The notes below the pieces were generated by a model, which worked only from the letters and a program-made list of their open reading frames with translations, was not told the origin of the DNA and made no database searches. A DNA stretch of 64,000 nt, from assembly GCA_001801685.1 (NCBI GenBank), contig MGYJ01000088.1, forward strand, positions 31,300-95,299, written 5' to 3'. Shown here piece after piece: positions 1-8,632 of the stretch. Source of the stretch: Gammaproteobacteria bacterium RIFCSPHIGHO2_12_FULL_63_22 (GTDB taxonomy: Bacteria > Pseudomonadota > Gammaproteobacteria > Xanthomonadales > Xanthomonadaceae). How positions within the stretch are numbered: position 1 is the first letter of the stretch; every line of letters starts with the position of its first letter. The position numbers were made by a program, and so were the translations under genes.

Positions 1-512
1 GGCATGCCGGGGCCGTTCGCGAAGACGATCGCGATGTCGGCGGCGAGCCCGCCTGCTACGCCCGTTGCCGTGCCGTCGATCCGGTCGTCGGTAAAGGTCA
101 GCTTGGGGGCGGCGGGCAGGGCGTTGGCGCCCTCGGCAAAGGCGACTGCCCCGATGATCTCGCCGCTCGCCAGCCCGGGAAGCCAGCGCGTTTTCTGTGC
201 ATCGGATCCATATCGTTCGATGGCCTTCGCGGCGCCGAAGCTCGAGGTCAGAAAGGGCGCGCCGCTCAGCGTGCGTCCGGCCTGGTGCGCGATGAGGCCA
301 AGTTCGGCGAGGCCGAGGTCGAGCCCCCCATAGGCTTCGGGGAGGGCAAGCGCCGTCCAGCCTTGCTCCTTAGCCGTCTCCCAGAAGGCCGTGTGATATT
401 CGCCGCTCGCTTCGAGCAGGGGGAGCAGCTCGTCCTTGCTCACCCGGGCCTCGAGCACGCGGCGCGATTCGGTCGCGATCGCCTGCTGCCCCTCGTCGTA
501 CAAAATCGACAT
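1..512 (-). CDS. Acyl-CoA dehydrogenase, small-subunit type (partial, C-terminus outside window)
   Basis: The frame opens at an ATG at 512 and stays open to the left edge, so about 170 N-terminal residues are visible. The translation begins MSILYDEGQQAIATESRRVL and contains the ACAD N-terminal helical features LALPEAYGGLDLGLAELGLI and LTSSFGAAKAIERYG, then the start of the middle beta domain (AVAFAEG). It should oxidise an acyl-CoA to an enoyl-CoA using FAD. The loose beta-domain match and the gene-pair habit of this cluster suggest the weaker subunit of a heteromeric ACAD, with its partner perhaps just outside the window. It lies 15 bp behind the crotonase gene in the same leftward operon; a purine-rich GAAGGAACAGG precedes the ATG. 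Confidence 0.85.
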   Translation of the reverse strand, partial: MSILYDEGQQAIATESRRVLEARVSKDELLPLLEASGEYHTAFWETAKEQGWTALALPEAYGGLDLGLAELGLIAHQAGRTLSGAPFLTSSFGAAKAIERYGSDAQKTRWLPGLASGEIIGAVAFAEGANALPAAPKLTFTDDRIDGTATGVAGGLAADIAIVFANGPGM

Positions 513-527
513 AGCGGTCCTGTTCCT

Positions 528-1328
528 TCAGCGGATCGTATATTTCTTGGCCTTGTCGGCCATCAGCGCGGCGCGGTTCACCTGCGGCACGCCGACCGGA
601 TTGCCGATCTGGCAATATTTGAGCCCCTGCTGCAGCGCGACGCTGCGCGGCAGGTCGAGCGATTCCCAGATCGCCTTGACCGATCCTGCGGTCGCCGCGG
701 GCGGCTTGGCGGCGATCGCGGTCGCCAGTTCGTGCGCGCGCGGCCAGAGATCCTCGAGCGTCGTGATTTCGCTGACGAGGCCGATGCGCAGCGCGGTGCC
801 GGCACCTATCCTTTCGTCATTGCCGAGCAGCACCATGCGCAGCACGTCGTGGAGCGGCATGTGATAGGTCATACCGATCGGCTCGAGCGCGCTCGTCATC
901 CCGTAGGTGACATGCGGGTCGAAGAAGGTCGCGTCTTCGGAGCAGATGATGATGTCGCTCTCGTTGAGCCAGTAGAAGGCGCCGCCGGCGGCCATGCCGT
1001 GGACCGCGGCGATGACCGGCTTCCAGCATTTCATCGACTTCGGGCCGAGATAGTTGCCGGGATCCTCGGCGTGCCAGATATTGTCGAGATCGACGACCGT
1101 TCCGCCGGGTTTCTGCGATTCCTTGACGTCGACGCCGGTGCACCACGCTTTTCCGGGGGCCGCGCGCAAGACGCAGCAATGAATATCGTCGTTGGCGCCG
1201 ATCCACTTCCACAGATGTTCGAATTCGTCCATCATCCGCCTGGTGAAGCTGTTCATCGCGTCGGGACGATTGATCGTGATCGTCGCGACATGGTCGGCGA
1301 CCTCGAGCAGGATGGTTTCATATTGCAT
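528..1328 (-). CDS. Crotonase-superfamily protein lacking both hydratase glutamates
   Basis: A 266-residue enoyl-CoA hydratase/isomerase family protein. The N-terminal beta strand (VATITINRPDAMNSF), the CoA-binding/oxyanion segment (TGVDVKES) and the glycine loop HGMAAGGAF (about residue 110-118) fit the fold. At the two positions that hold the catalytic glutamates of classical hydratases this protein has Tyr119 and His139 (FFDPHVTYG). Simple enoyl-CoA hydration is therefore unlikely; an isomerase, hydrolase or other crotonase chemistry is possible. It is the first gene of a leftward operon with the partial ACAD, and its promoter region carries palindrome site 1. The family call is secure, the reaction is not. 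Confidence 0.88.
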   Translation of the reverse strand: MQYETILLEVADHVATITINRPDAMNSFTRRMMDEFEHLWKWIGANDDIHCCVLRAAPGKAWCTGVDVKESQKPGGTVVDLDNIWHAEDPGNYLGPKSMKCWKPVIAAVHGMAAGGAFYWLNESDIIICSEDATFFDPHVTYGMTSALEPIGMTYHMPLHDVLRMVLLGNDERIGAGTALRIGLVSEITTLEDLWPRAHELATAIAAKPPAATAGSVKAIWESLDLPRSVALQQGLKYCQIGNPVGVPQVNRAALMADKAKKYTIR

Positions 1329-1368
1329 GGCCAGCGAATCCTCTCCCGGCGTTTGTCATGGTTGACCT

Positions 1369-1380
1369 AGTTATACAACT
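1369..1380. promoter_or_regulatory. Palindromic operator, site 1 (AGTTATACAACT)
   Basis: One of ten near-identical 12-bp palindromes in the window; here 11 of 12 bases match AGTTATATAACT, with flanks ccT and Cg. It lies in the 91-bp divergent gap between the crotonase and the ACAD pair. On the plus strand it sits between a TTGACC hexamer (1362-1367) and TATGAC (1384-1389), spacing 16, so a bound protein would occlude this putative promoter. Confidence 0.75.
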
Positions 1381-1419
1381 CGCTATGACACAGAGGGCAA
1401 CAACGAGGCAAGTCCCGCA

Positions 1420-2511
1420 ATGAATTTCGACCTTAGCGATGAACAGAAAATGCTTGGCGAGCAAGCCCGGGCGCTGCTTTCCGACCTTTCGCCGTTCGAC
1501 CGGCTTCGCCACCTGATCGATTCGGGCGCCGATTGGGACGAGGAACTGTGGCGCTCGCTCGCCGAGATGGGCTTCCTCGGGGCGGCGATCCCCGAGGAAC
1601 ATGGCGGACTTGGCCTCGGCGCGCTCGACCTCGGCGTGATCATGGAGGCGCTGGGCGCCGCCAATGCCGCGGTGCCCTTCATGAGCTCGATCGTCCTCGC
1701 CGCCGAGGCCATCGCACTCGCGGGCAGCGAGGCGCAAAAGGCGGCGTGGCTCCCCAAGCTCGCTTCGGGCGAAGCGGTGGCGACCTTTGCCTATGCCGAG
1801 GGGCCGGGCCCGGTGTTTGCGGCTGGCGTGCAGCTTCGCGACGGAAGATTGACCGGCAGCAAGTCTCCGGTCGCCGATGCAGGCATCGCCGACATTGCGG
1901 TCGTACTGGTTGCGGGCGGCGGCTTCGCGCTGGTCGAACTCGATCAGCCCGGCGTGCTGCGCACGAAGCTCGAGAGCTTCGATCAGTTGCGCCCGCATTA
2001 TCGCCTCGATTTCATTGATGCGGCCGCCGAGGTCATGCCCGGTACCGGTAAACTCGACCGGCTGATCGATCAGGCGGCGGTGCAGGCGGCGTTCGAAGCG
2101 GCGGGCGCCGCCGAAGCCTGCCTGACGATGGCGCGCGACTATGCGATGGAACGGCAGATGTTCGGCCGCTCGCTCGCCGGTTATCAGGCGATCAAACACA
2201 AGCTTGCCGACGTCGCGGTCGCGACCGAGCTGGCAAGATCGAACGCATATTATGGCGGCTGGGCCGCCGAATCCTCGCCCGACGACTTGCCCGCCGCCGC
2301 CGCGGCGGCGCGCCTTTCGGGCATCAAATGCTTCGAGATGGCGGCGCGCGAAAATCTGCAGGTGCATGGCGGCATCGGCTACACGTTCGAGGCGAACTGC
2401 CATTTCTATTATCGGCGCGAGCGCATGTTGGCGGTGCATCTCGGAAACCGCGGTTTCTGGGCCGACCGCCTGCTGAACGCGCAGCCCGGCAGCCAGGCAA
2501 AGGCGGTATAA
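1420..2511 (+). CDS. Acyl-CoA dehydrogenase, small subunit of a heteromeric pair
   Basis: A 363-residue ACAD. The N-terminal helical domain contains IPEEHGGLGLGALDLGVIME (about residues 58-77). The middle domain is short and lacks the usual TEP.aGSD FAD/substrate motif, showing only TFAYAEGPGP. The C-terminal helical domain has QMFGRSLAGYQAIKHKLAD and QVHGGIGYTFE (about residue 319). It is followed after one base by a full-length ACAD, the arrangement seen for alpha2beta2 ACADs such as ChsE1-ChsE2 in sterol side-chain oxidation. I infer a heterotetramer in which this subunit contributes part of the FAD site. It is first in a rightward operon from palindrome site 1. Confidence 0.9.
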   Translation: MNFDLSDEQKMLGEQARALLSDLSPFDRLRHLIDSGADWDEELWRSLAEMGFLGAAIPEEHGGLGLGALDLGVIMEALGAANAAVPFMSSIVLAAEAIALAGSEAQKAAWLPKLASGEAVATFAYAEGPGPVFAAGVQLRDGRLTGSKSPVADAGIADIAVVLVAGGGFALVELDQPGVLRTKLESFDQLRPHYRLDFIDAAAEVMPGTGKLDRLIDQAAVQAAFEAAGAAEACLTMARDYAMERQMFGRSLAGYQAIKHKLADVAVATELARSNAYYGGWAAESSPDDLPAAAAAARLSGIKCFEMAARENLQVHGGIGYTFEANCHFYYRRERMLAVHLGNRGFWADRLLNAQPGSQAKAV

Positions 2512-2512
2512 G

Positions 2513-3736
2513 ATGGATTTCAACGACAGCCCCGAAGAAGCCGGCTTTCGCGCCAAGGCGCGCGACTGGCTCGCAGCGCACGCCCCCGCGCATGTGCTCA
2601 AGCCGGGCGAGAAGATGCCCGATACCGAAGAGGCCGATCGCGGCCGCGCGTGGATGCGCGAATTGTTCGCGGGCGGCTGGTCGGGCCTGACTTTTCCGAA
2701 AGCCCTCGGCGGCGGCGGCCTTTCGGGGGCCGAGGCAGTGATCTTCTCCGAAGAAGAGGGCAAATATCACCTCCCCAAGGGGCCTTTCACGTCGATCGGG
2801 ACTGGCATGGCGCTGCCGGTTATTGCGAAGCATGGCAATGACGAACAGCGCGCGCGCTTCATCGAACCGACGCTGAAGGGCGACATCACCTGGTGTCAGC
2901 TGTTCTCCGAACCGGCGGCGGGGTCCGATCTCGCGGCGCTGCGTACCAAGGCGGTGCGTGCCGATGACGGCTCGGGCGACTGGATCGTCAACGGCCAGAA
3001 GGTCTGGTCGAGCTGGGCGCATCTGACCGACTGGGGCATTCTCGTCGTGCGCACCGACCCGACCCTGCCCAAACACAAGGGGCTGACCTTTTTCGTCGTC
3101 GACATGAAGACGCCGGGGATCGAGACGCGCCCGATCCGCCAGATTTCGGGAGCATGCGAGTTCAACGAAACATTCCTCACCGATGTCCGGATTCCCGATG
3201 CAAACCGGCTCGGCGCCGAGGGCGAGGGCTGGGCCTGTTGCATGACGGTGCTCATGGGCGAACGCCTCGGGTCTGGCGCGCATCGCAGCGGGGTCGAACC
3301 GCTCATCGATTATGCCGCGGCGACCCCCGATGGCCGTGGCGGTACGATGCTCGACGACCGCGCGATCCGCCAGCAGCTCGCCGAGGCACTCGCCGAAGAG
3401 CAGGGCGAACGGTTCTTCCAGGCGCGCCTCAGGACGATGGTCTCGAAGGGCGAGAATCCCGGCGCGCTCGCGGGCATGGTCAAGCTCGCCTATGCGTCGC
3501 GCTACCAGAAGACCAATGGCCTCGCGCTCGAATTGCGCGGCCTCGCGGGCATCGCACCCGAGGCTGGCGATACCGCAACCGGCGACGTCCAGTACGACTA
3601 TATCTATTCGACCGTGATGCGTATCGCGGGCGGGGCCGACGAGGTGCTGCGCAACCAGATTGCCGAACGTGTGCTTGGCATGCCCGGCGAGGTGCGGATG
3701 GACAAGGATGTGCCGTTCGATAGCCTGAAGGGCTGA
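2513..3736 (+). CDS. Acyl-CoA dehydrogenase, large subunit of a heteromeric pair
   Basis: A 407-residue protein with a complete ACAD architecture. The helical N-terminus includes TFPKALGGGGLSGAEAVIFS. The beta domain carries LFSEPAAGSDLAALRTKA (about residue 128-145) and VNGQKVWSSWAH. The C-terminus ends with IAGGADEVLRNQIAERVLGMP, the FAD-diphosphate/adenine region typical of FadE large subunits. The start codon comes one base after the stop of the 1420 gene, so the two are translationally coupled and probably form one enzyme that introduces the alpha,beta double bond into a bulky acyl-CoA. The gene ends three bases before the convergent ACAD at 3740. Confidence 0.93.
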   Translation: MDFNDSPEEAGFRAKARDWLAAHAPAHVLKPGEKMPDTEEADRGRAWMRELFAGGWSGLTFPKALGGGGLSGAEAVIFSEEEGKYHLPKGPFTSIGTGMALPVIAKHGNDEQRARFIEPTLKGDITWCQLFSEPAAGSDLAALRTKAVRADDGSGDWIVNGQKVWSSWAHLTDWGILVVRTDPTLPKHKGLTFFVVDMKTPGIETRPIRQISGACEFNETFLTDVRIPDANRLGAEGEGWACCMTVLMGERLGSGAHRSGVEPLIDYAAATPDGRGGTMLDDRAIRQQLAEALAEEQGERFFQARLRTMVSKGENPGALAGMVKLAYASRYQKTNGLALELRGLAGIAPEAGDTATGDVQYDYIYSTVMRIAGGADEVLRNQIAERVLGMPGEVRMDKDVPFDSLKG

Positions 3737-3739
3737 TCG

Positions 3740-4912
3740 TCAGGCGGCGAGCCCGGCCTTCCAGTCGCGGCGGATTTTCCTGGCGAGGCTCCATTTGTGG
3801 ACCTCGGTCGGGCCGTCGTAGATGCGGAAGGCGCGAACCTCGCGGAACACCTGCTCGACGATCGTCTTGTCGGTCACGCCGGTACCGCCCATCACCTGGA
3901 CGCAGCGGTCGGCGATGCGCATCAGCGCCTCGGACACCGCGACCTTCGCCATCGAGCTTTCGACCGTGCCGAGCGATCCGGTGTCGAGCACGCCCGCGCA
4001 CCAGTCGATCATCAACTCGGCTTGCTTCAGGTCGATCATATTTTCGGCGAGCATGAAGCCGACGCCCTCATGGTCGATCAGCGGCTTGCCGAAGGCCTCA
4101 CGGCGGTTGGCATAATCGGTTGCGATCTCGTGCGCGCGGATGCACGCGCCGAGCCAGCGCATGCAATGCGACAGGCGGGCAGGGGACAGGCGCACCTGCG
4201 CGTACCGGAATCCTTCGCCCGCCTCGCCGAGCATCTGGTCGGCGGGGATGCGGAGGTTGTCGATCGTCAGCGTTGCGTGGCCGCCGGGCATCGAACTGTC
4301 GATCGTGTTCGGCACCTCGTCGATGCGGATCGCGGGATCGGGCAGGTCGACGAGGAACATGCACGCGCCCTGTTCGGACTTTGCCATCACGATGCCGACG
4401 CGCGCGCCCTGCGCGCCGGTGATGAAGGTCTTGCGGCCATTGACCACCCAGTGATTGCCGTCGAGGTGGCACGTCGTCTTCATCATCGACGGGTCGGACC
4501 CGGCGCCGCCTTCTTCGGCAGGCTCGGTCATGAAAAAGGCCGAACGGACGCGGCCTTCGACCATCGGTTTCAGGAAGCGCTCCTTGAGTTCGGGGCTGCC
4601 TTCCTTGCCGAGCAGGTACATATTGCCCTCGTCGGGCGCCATCGTGTTGCACGCGAGCGGCCCGAGCGGCGACAGGCCGCTCTTGATCAGCACCACGGCG
4701 GTCTCGCCCTGATTGAGGTGGCTGCCGTCGGCCAGGATATGCGGGGTCAGCACGCCCGCGGCGCGGGCATGTTCGCGCATCTCCATCACCAGCTCGTCGG
4801 TCGGCGCGCCATGATGATCGCGGCGCGGGTCGCTCTCGTAGGGAATGATGCGTTCCCGGACGAACGCTTCGACCCTTGCGGCTATCGCGAGCGCGCGGTC
4901 AGTCTGTGTCAT
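3740..4912 (-). CDS. Acyl-CoA dehydrogenase, ACAD10/11-like
   Basis: A 390-residue ACAD with TEPAEEGGAGSDP (about residue 135) and NGRKTFITGAQGARVGIVMA in the beta domain, then VMGGTGVTDKTIVEQVFREV and IYDGPTEVHKWSLARKI at the C-terminus. The DGPTEVH ending is typical of the ACAD10/11-like branch and differs from the YEGT ending of medium-chain ACADs. It looks self-sufficient (homomeric), in contrast to the paired ACADs. It is the second gene of a leftward operon with the acyl-CoA synthetase at 4938, starting 25 bp after it behind AAGGACA. Substrate unknown. Confidence 0.92.
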   Translation of the reverse strand: MTQTDRALAIAARVEAFVRERIIPYESDPRRDHHGAPTDELVMEMREHARAAGVLTPHILADGSHLNQGETAVVLIKSGLSPLGPLACNTMAPDEGNMYLLGKEGSPELKERFLKPMVEGRVRSAFFMTEPAEEGGAGSDPSMMKTTCHLDGNHWVVNGRKTFITGAQGARVGIVMAKSEQGACMFLVDLPDPAIRIDEVPNTIDSSMPGGHATLTIDNLRIPADQMLGEAGEGFRYAQVRLSPARLSHCMRWLGACIRAHEIATDYANRREAFGKPLIDHEGVGFMLAENMIDLKQAELMIDWCAGVLDTGSLGTVESSMAKVAVSEALMRIADRCVQVMGGTGVTDKTIVEQVFREVRAFRIYDGPTEVHKWSLARKIRRDWKAGLAA

Positions 4913-4937
4913 GAAATGTCCTTGCCGTCGGCTGCGT

Positions 4938-6425
4938 TCAAGCCGCTCTGCGCCGTTCTGCTGCGGCCTTCGCCAGCGGTCCGGCCAGATCCTTTTTCAG
5001 TATCTTGCCATTCGGATTGAGCGGCATCACGTCCATCACCAAAAGGGTGCGGGGCACCTTGTTGTCGCCGAGATGCTCCTTGCAAAAGGCGATGATATCG
5101 TCGGGCGTCGCGCTTTCGCCGGGGCGCAGCGTGACAGCGGCCGCAATGTCTTCGCCCAGCACCTCGTGCGGGACGCCGACGACCGCTGCCTGCTGGACCG
5201 CCGGGTGAAGGTGGAGCGCGGTTTCGATCTCGAGCGGCGTGATATTATAGCCGCCGCGAATTATCAGCTCCTTGGACCGTCCCGCCATGATGAGGTCGCC
5301 GTCGGCATCGACGAAGCCGAGGTCGCCGGTCTTGGTCCAGCCGCCCTTGAAGCTCGCCGCCGTCGCTTCGGCATCGTTCCAGTAGCGACGCGGATGCTTC
5401 TGCCAGCCGAAGATTTCGCCGACGACGCCGGGCTCGGTAATGACGTTTCCGGCTTCGTCGCGAAGCTGCATATGCGGCGGCAGTTTGCCGACGCAGCCGG
5501 GTTTGCGGACCTGTTCCTGGCTCGTCGTGCCCACGCCGATGCCGCCTTCGGACATGCCGTAGCTGTTGCGCATCCGGACGTGGGGCCAGAGCTTCAGCGC
5601 ACGCTCGACCGAATCATGCGGCAGGGGCGCGGTGCCGGTCATCAGATACTTGACCCCCGCAAAATCATAGTTCGCGACGTCGGGGTGATCGAGGATCAGC
5701 CGCAGCATCGAGGGAACCAGATAGACGAGGTTCGGCTGCTTTTCGCGGACGAGGTCCAGAAAGCCCTTGGGGTCGAACTTCTGCTGGGTGATGGCGGTCG
5801 CGCCGCCGCGGGCGGGCAGCATGACGATGCCGATGTTGCCACCCGACCCGGTAAGCGGAAGGGCGCTCAACGTCGAGCGCGAACGGTCCATATTGTGACC
5901 TGTGACCCCGGTCATCAGGTCGGGGTGCGACACCACGACGCCCTTGATCTTGCCCGTGGTTCCCGACGTTCCAAGGATCTCCGCGTCGGCATTGGGATCG
6001 AGGCCCGCCTGATCGGGCAGAGCGCCGATGTCGCGCGGCATGGCATCGACGTGCCAGCTGCCCGCAAGATCGAGCTCCTTCACGAGGTCCGGCGTGTCGG
6101 TCAGGCAGAAGCGCGGTTCGCATAGCGCGGCATAATCTACGATTTCGCGGGGATTGAGGCGCGTATTGATCGGGCAGGCGATGCCGCCGGCGCGAAAGAC
6201 AGCGAACACCGCGATCGCCATTTCGACCGCACGCATGTTGCTGATCGGCAGGAAGACGCGGTCGCCAGGCACGAGGCCTGCGGCTGTCAACCCGCCGCCG
6301 ACTTCATCGGCCTCGCGGTCCCACTCGGCGAAGGTGATCTGCCGCCTGACGTCGTCGTGCGCGATCTCATTTGCCTGATGCGACGCGCGCACCTTCAATG
6401 CATCGCTGATGCGGCGAACTTCCAT
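4938..6425 (-). CDS. Acyl-CoA synthetase (AMP-forming)
   Basis: A 495-residue ANL-superfamily ligase that would activate a carboxylic acid to its CoA thioester through an acyl-adenylate. The P-loop-like motif LGTSGTTGKIKG is at residues 151-162, the A5 region reads RNSYGMSEGGIG, the A8 hinge is WTKTGDLGFVDADGDL, and the catalytic lysine is in NPNGKILKK near the C-terminus. It probably feeds the neighbouring ACAD and MaoC steps. It is first in a leftward operon whose start lies 43 bp from palindrome site 2. The 495-residue length is slightly short for long-chain ligases and fits medium-chain or cyclic acids. Confidence 0.92.
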   Translation of the reverse strand: MEVRRISDALKVRASHQANEIAHDDVRRQITFAEWDREADEVGGGLTAAGLVPGDRVFLPISNMRAVEMAIAVFAVFRAGGIACPINTRLNPREIVDYAALCEPRFCLTDTPDLVKELDLAGSWHVDAMPRDIGALPDQAGLDPNADAEILGTSGTTGKIKGVVVSHPDLMTGVTGHNMDRSRSTLSALPLTGSGGNIGIVMLPARGGATAITQQKFDPKGFLDLVREKQPNLVYLVPSMLRLILDHPDVANYDFAGVKYLMTGTAPLPHDSVERALKLWPHVRMRNSYGMSEGGIGVGTTSQEQVRKPGCVGKLPPHMQLRDEAGNVITEPGVVGEIFGWQKHPRRYWNDAEATAASFKGGWTKTGDLGFVDADGDLIMAGRSKELIIRGGYNITPLEIETALHLHPAVQQAAVVGVPHEVLGEDIAAAVTLRPGESATPDDIIAFCKEHLGDNKVPRTLLVMDVMPLNPNGKILKKDLAGPLAKAAAERRRAA

Positions 6426-6467
6426 TGTGCACTATCCCCTTGCGTGACTTGTGAGGATATATTACCT

Positions 6468-6479
6468 AGTTATATAACT
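6468..6479. promoter_or_regulatory. Palindromic operator, site 2 (exact AGTTATATAACT)
   Basis: A perfect copy of the 12-bp palindrome in its full context acCT-AGTTATATAACT-Cg. It is in the 74-bp gap between the divergent synthetase (leftward) and MaoC (rightward) operons. It ends 20 bp before the MaoC start, so it overlaps or lies close to that promoter, and it is 42 bp from the synthetase start. Confidence 0.78.
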
Positions 6480-6499
6480 CGTGACAAGGGAGATATGCG

Positions 6500-7786
6500 G
6501 TGGCCGATACGAAAGAAGATATCAAGCAGAGCGACGAATGGCAGAAAGCCGTCGATTACGAGATCACCGACCATGATATCGAGCGCCAGCGCCAGCTGCT
6601 CGGATTCGATCAGGCCGCAAAGACCCGCGAATATATCCAGACGGCAACCGAAGATAATATCCGCAACTTCGCGCATGGCTGCGGTGACGACAATCCGCTC
6701 TATTGCGATCCGCATTATGCGAAGAAGACGCGCTGGGGCGGCGTTATCGCGCCCGGCATGTTCACCGGCATGATTAACCGGCCGATGAAGGGCGATCCCG
6801 TACCCGATGAGATCAAGGCGCTGCGCAAGAGCCTGTTCAAGGGCATCCACGTCTTTGTGTCGGGGTCGACCTGGGACTTCTATCGTCCCGTGCGCCCCGG
6901 TGACACGATCTACAGCTTCAACGGCGACGAGTCGGTCGAGGTGAAGAGTTCCGAATTCGCCGGCAAGTCGGTCATTTCGGTCCGCCGCGACGTCAAGGTG
7001 AACCAGCGCGGCGAAGTCGTCGCCGTCTATCGTATCCTGCGCGTTCTGACCGAACGCAAGACGGCGGCGAAGAAAGGCAAGAATCTCTCGATCCAGCCTG
7101 CGACCTACACCGAGGAGGAGTTCGCCAAGATCGAGGAAGTCTACGCGAACGAGAAGGTACAGGGCGCGGCGAAGCGCTGGTTCGAGGATGTCGAGCCCGG
7201 CGACAGCCTCGGCACGCAGGCCAAGGGCCCGCTGACCGTCACCGACGTGATCTGTTTCCATTCGGGCGGCTATGGTTTCGTGCCCTACGCGCCGACGGCC
7301 AACCGCCTCGCGCACAAGAATCGCCAGCGCATTCCGGCCTTCTACGTGAAGAACGAACATGGCATTCCCGACGTCGCGCAGCGGCTGCACTGGGATCCGG
7401 TGTGGGCGCAGGCGATCGGCAACCCGATGGCCTATGACTATGGCGTGATGCGCGAAAACTTCCTCTACCAGTATCTGTCGGACTGGTGCGGAGACGATGC
7501 GATCATCCTTCACGTCCATGACGAGATCCGCAAGTTCAACTATATGGGCGACGTCCAGACCGTGACCGGCAAAATTCTCGCCAAGCGACAGGAAGGCGGC
7601 CAGAATCTGGTCGATGTTGCGGTGGCCTTCACCAACCAGCGCGGCGAGGAATCGGTCCGCGCGACCGCGACCATTGCCTTGCCGAGCAAGGATAATGCCC
7701 TGCCGATGTATCCCGAGGTTCCGGCGGACCTCGCGCAGAAGGCGGCGAAGATGATGGCGCGGCACTGGGAACTTGGCGGCGATTGA
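6500..7786 (+). CDS. Two-domain MaoC-like dehydratase (double hot-dog)
   Basis: A 428-residue protein with two hot-dog modules. The N-terminal FAS1/MaoC-N-like half includes NFAHGCGDDNPLYCDPHYA (about residues 55-73). The C-terminal half includes DYGVMRENFLYQYLSDWCGD and HVHDEIRKFNYMGDVQT. MaoC enzymes hydrate enoyl-CoAs, and the two-domain form resembles eukaryotic-type hydratase 2 for bulky acyl groups. I start it at GTG 6500 because AAGGGAGA (6485-6492) is well spaced and an out-of-frame ATG at 6495 gives no extended product. It is first in a four-gene rightward operon with two crotonases and a hydrolase, driven from the site 2 region. Confidence 0.88.
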   Translation: MADTKEDIKQSDEWQKAVDYEITDHDIERQRQLLGFDQAAKTREYIQTATEDNIRNFAHGCGDDNPLYCDPHYAKKTRWGGVIAPGMFTGMINRPMKGDPVPDEIKALRKSLFKGIHVFVSGSTWDFYRPVRPGDTIYSFNGDESVEVKSSEFAGKSVISVRRDVKVNQRGEVVAVYRILRVLTERKTAAKKGKNLSIQPATYTEEEFAKIEEVYANEKVQGAAKRWFEDVEPGDSLGTQAKGPLTVTDVICFHSGGYGFVPYAPTANRLAHKNRQRIPAFYVKNEHGIPDVAQRLHWDPVWAQAIGNPMAYDYGVMRENFLYQYLSDWCGDDAIILHVHDEIRKFNYMGDVQTVTGKILAKRQEGGQNLVDVAVAFTNQRGEESVRATATIALPSKDNALPMYPEVPADLAQKAAKMMARHWELGGD

Positions 7787-7834
7787 TCCGGCCTCCATTT
7801 CCTTGGAAGATTGCAGGGCAAAGGGGGACCATTC

Positions 7835-8632
7835 ATGTCCGAAGTGCTGATCGACGATGATGCGGGCGTTCGCACCATCACCCTCAACCGGCCCGACCGG
7901 CTCAATGCGCTGACGGGCTCGATCATGGCGCCGCTCGCCGATGCGTGCGCCGATGCGGCGCGCGACGCGTCGGTCGGCTGCGTCGTCGTGACGGGCGCGG
8001 GCAGGGGCTTTTGCGCCGGGGGCGACCTCAAGGAGGGAGGCGCCGACAAGGCCATCGTGCCCGCCAACGCCGAGAGCGGCAGCCGTGCGGAGCAGAGCTT
8101 CGTGCGGCTGCGCGGTTTCATGGAAACTTCGCGCCTGCTCCATGAAATGGCGAAGCCGACGATCGCCATGATCAACGGCCCGGTCGCGGGCGCGGGCATC
8201 GGCATCGCCGGGGCTTGCGACCTGCGCTTCGCGGCGAAAAGTGCAAGCTTCCTCACCGCCTTCGACCGGATCGGCGCGGGCGGCGATTTCGGCTCGACCT
8301 GGTTCTGGACCAAGATCGTCGGCACCGGCGTTGCGCGCGAACTCTTCCTGCTGGGCGAGAAGCTGACTGCGGACGAGGCCTTTGCAAAGGGGCTCTACAC
8401 GCGTCTGTTCGACGATGACGCCTTGCGCGACGAGACGATGAAGGCCGCCCGCCGGCTCGCCGACGGCCCGCGCATGGGCTACCGCTATATGAAAACCAAC
8501 CTCAACAACGCCGAGGATTGGGCTTTCGAGGCGGCGCTCGATGCCGAAGCGCTCAATATGGGCCTGTCGACCAGCGCGACCGCGATGATCTGGCGCGAGA
8601 AGAAGAAGCAGGACGAACAGGGCGGTGGCTGA
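7835..8632 (+). CDS. Enoyl-CoA hydratase/isomerase family protein, PaaG-like
   Basis: A 265-residue crotonase. The start is ATG 7835, seven bases after AAGGGGGA; an upstream TTG at 7811 would lie before this site. RGFCAGGDLKEGG is the oxyanion/CoA-binding loop. The second loop reads GPVAGAGIGIAGACDLRFAA and is followed by FLTAFDRIGAGGDFGSTWFW, which resembles PaaG-type isomerases and lacks both classical hydratase glutamates. A double-bond shift or ring chemistry is more likely than simple hydration. Its stop overlaps the next gene's GTG start by eight bases, indicating translational coupling. Confidence 0.88.
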   Translation: MSEVLIDDDAGVRTITLNRPDRLNALTGSIMAPLADACADAARDASVGCVVVTGAGRGFCAGGDLKEGGADKAIVPANAESGSRAEQSFVRLRGFMETSRLLHEMAKPTIAMINGPVAGAGIGIAGACDLRFAAKSASFLTAFDRIGAGGDFGSTWFWTKIVGTGVARELFLLGEKLTADEAFAKGLYTRLFDDDALRDETMKAARRLADGPRMGYRYMKTNLNNAEDWAFEAALDAEALNMGLSTSATAMIWREKKKQDEQGGG

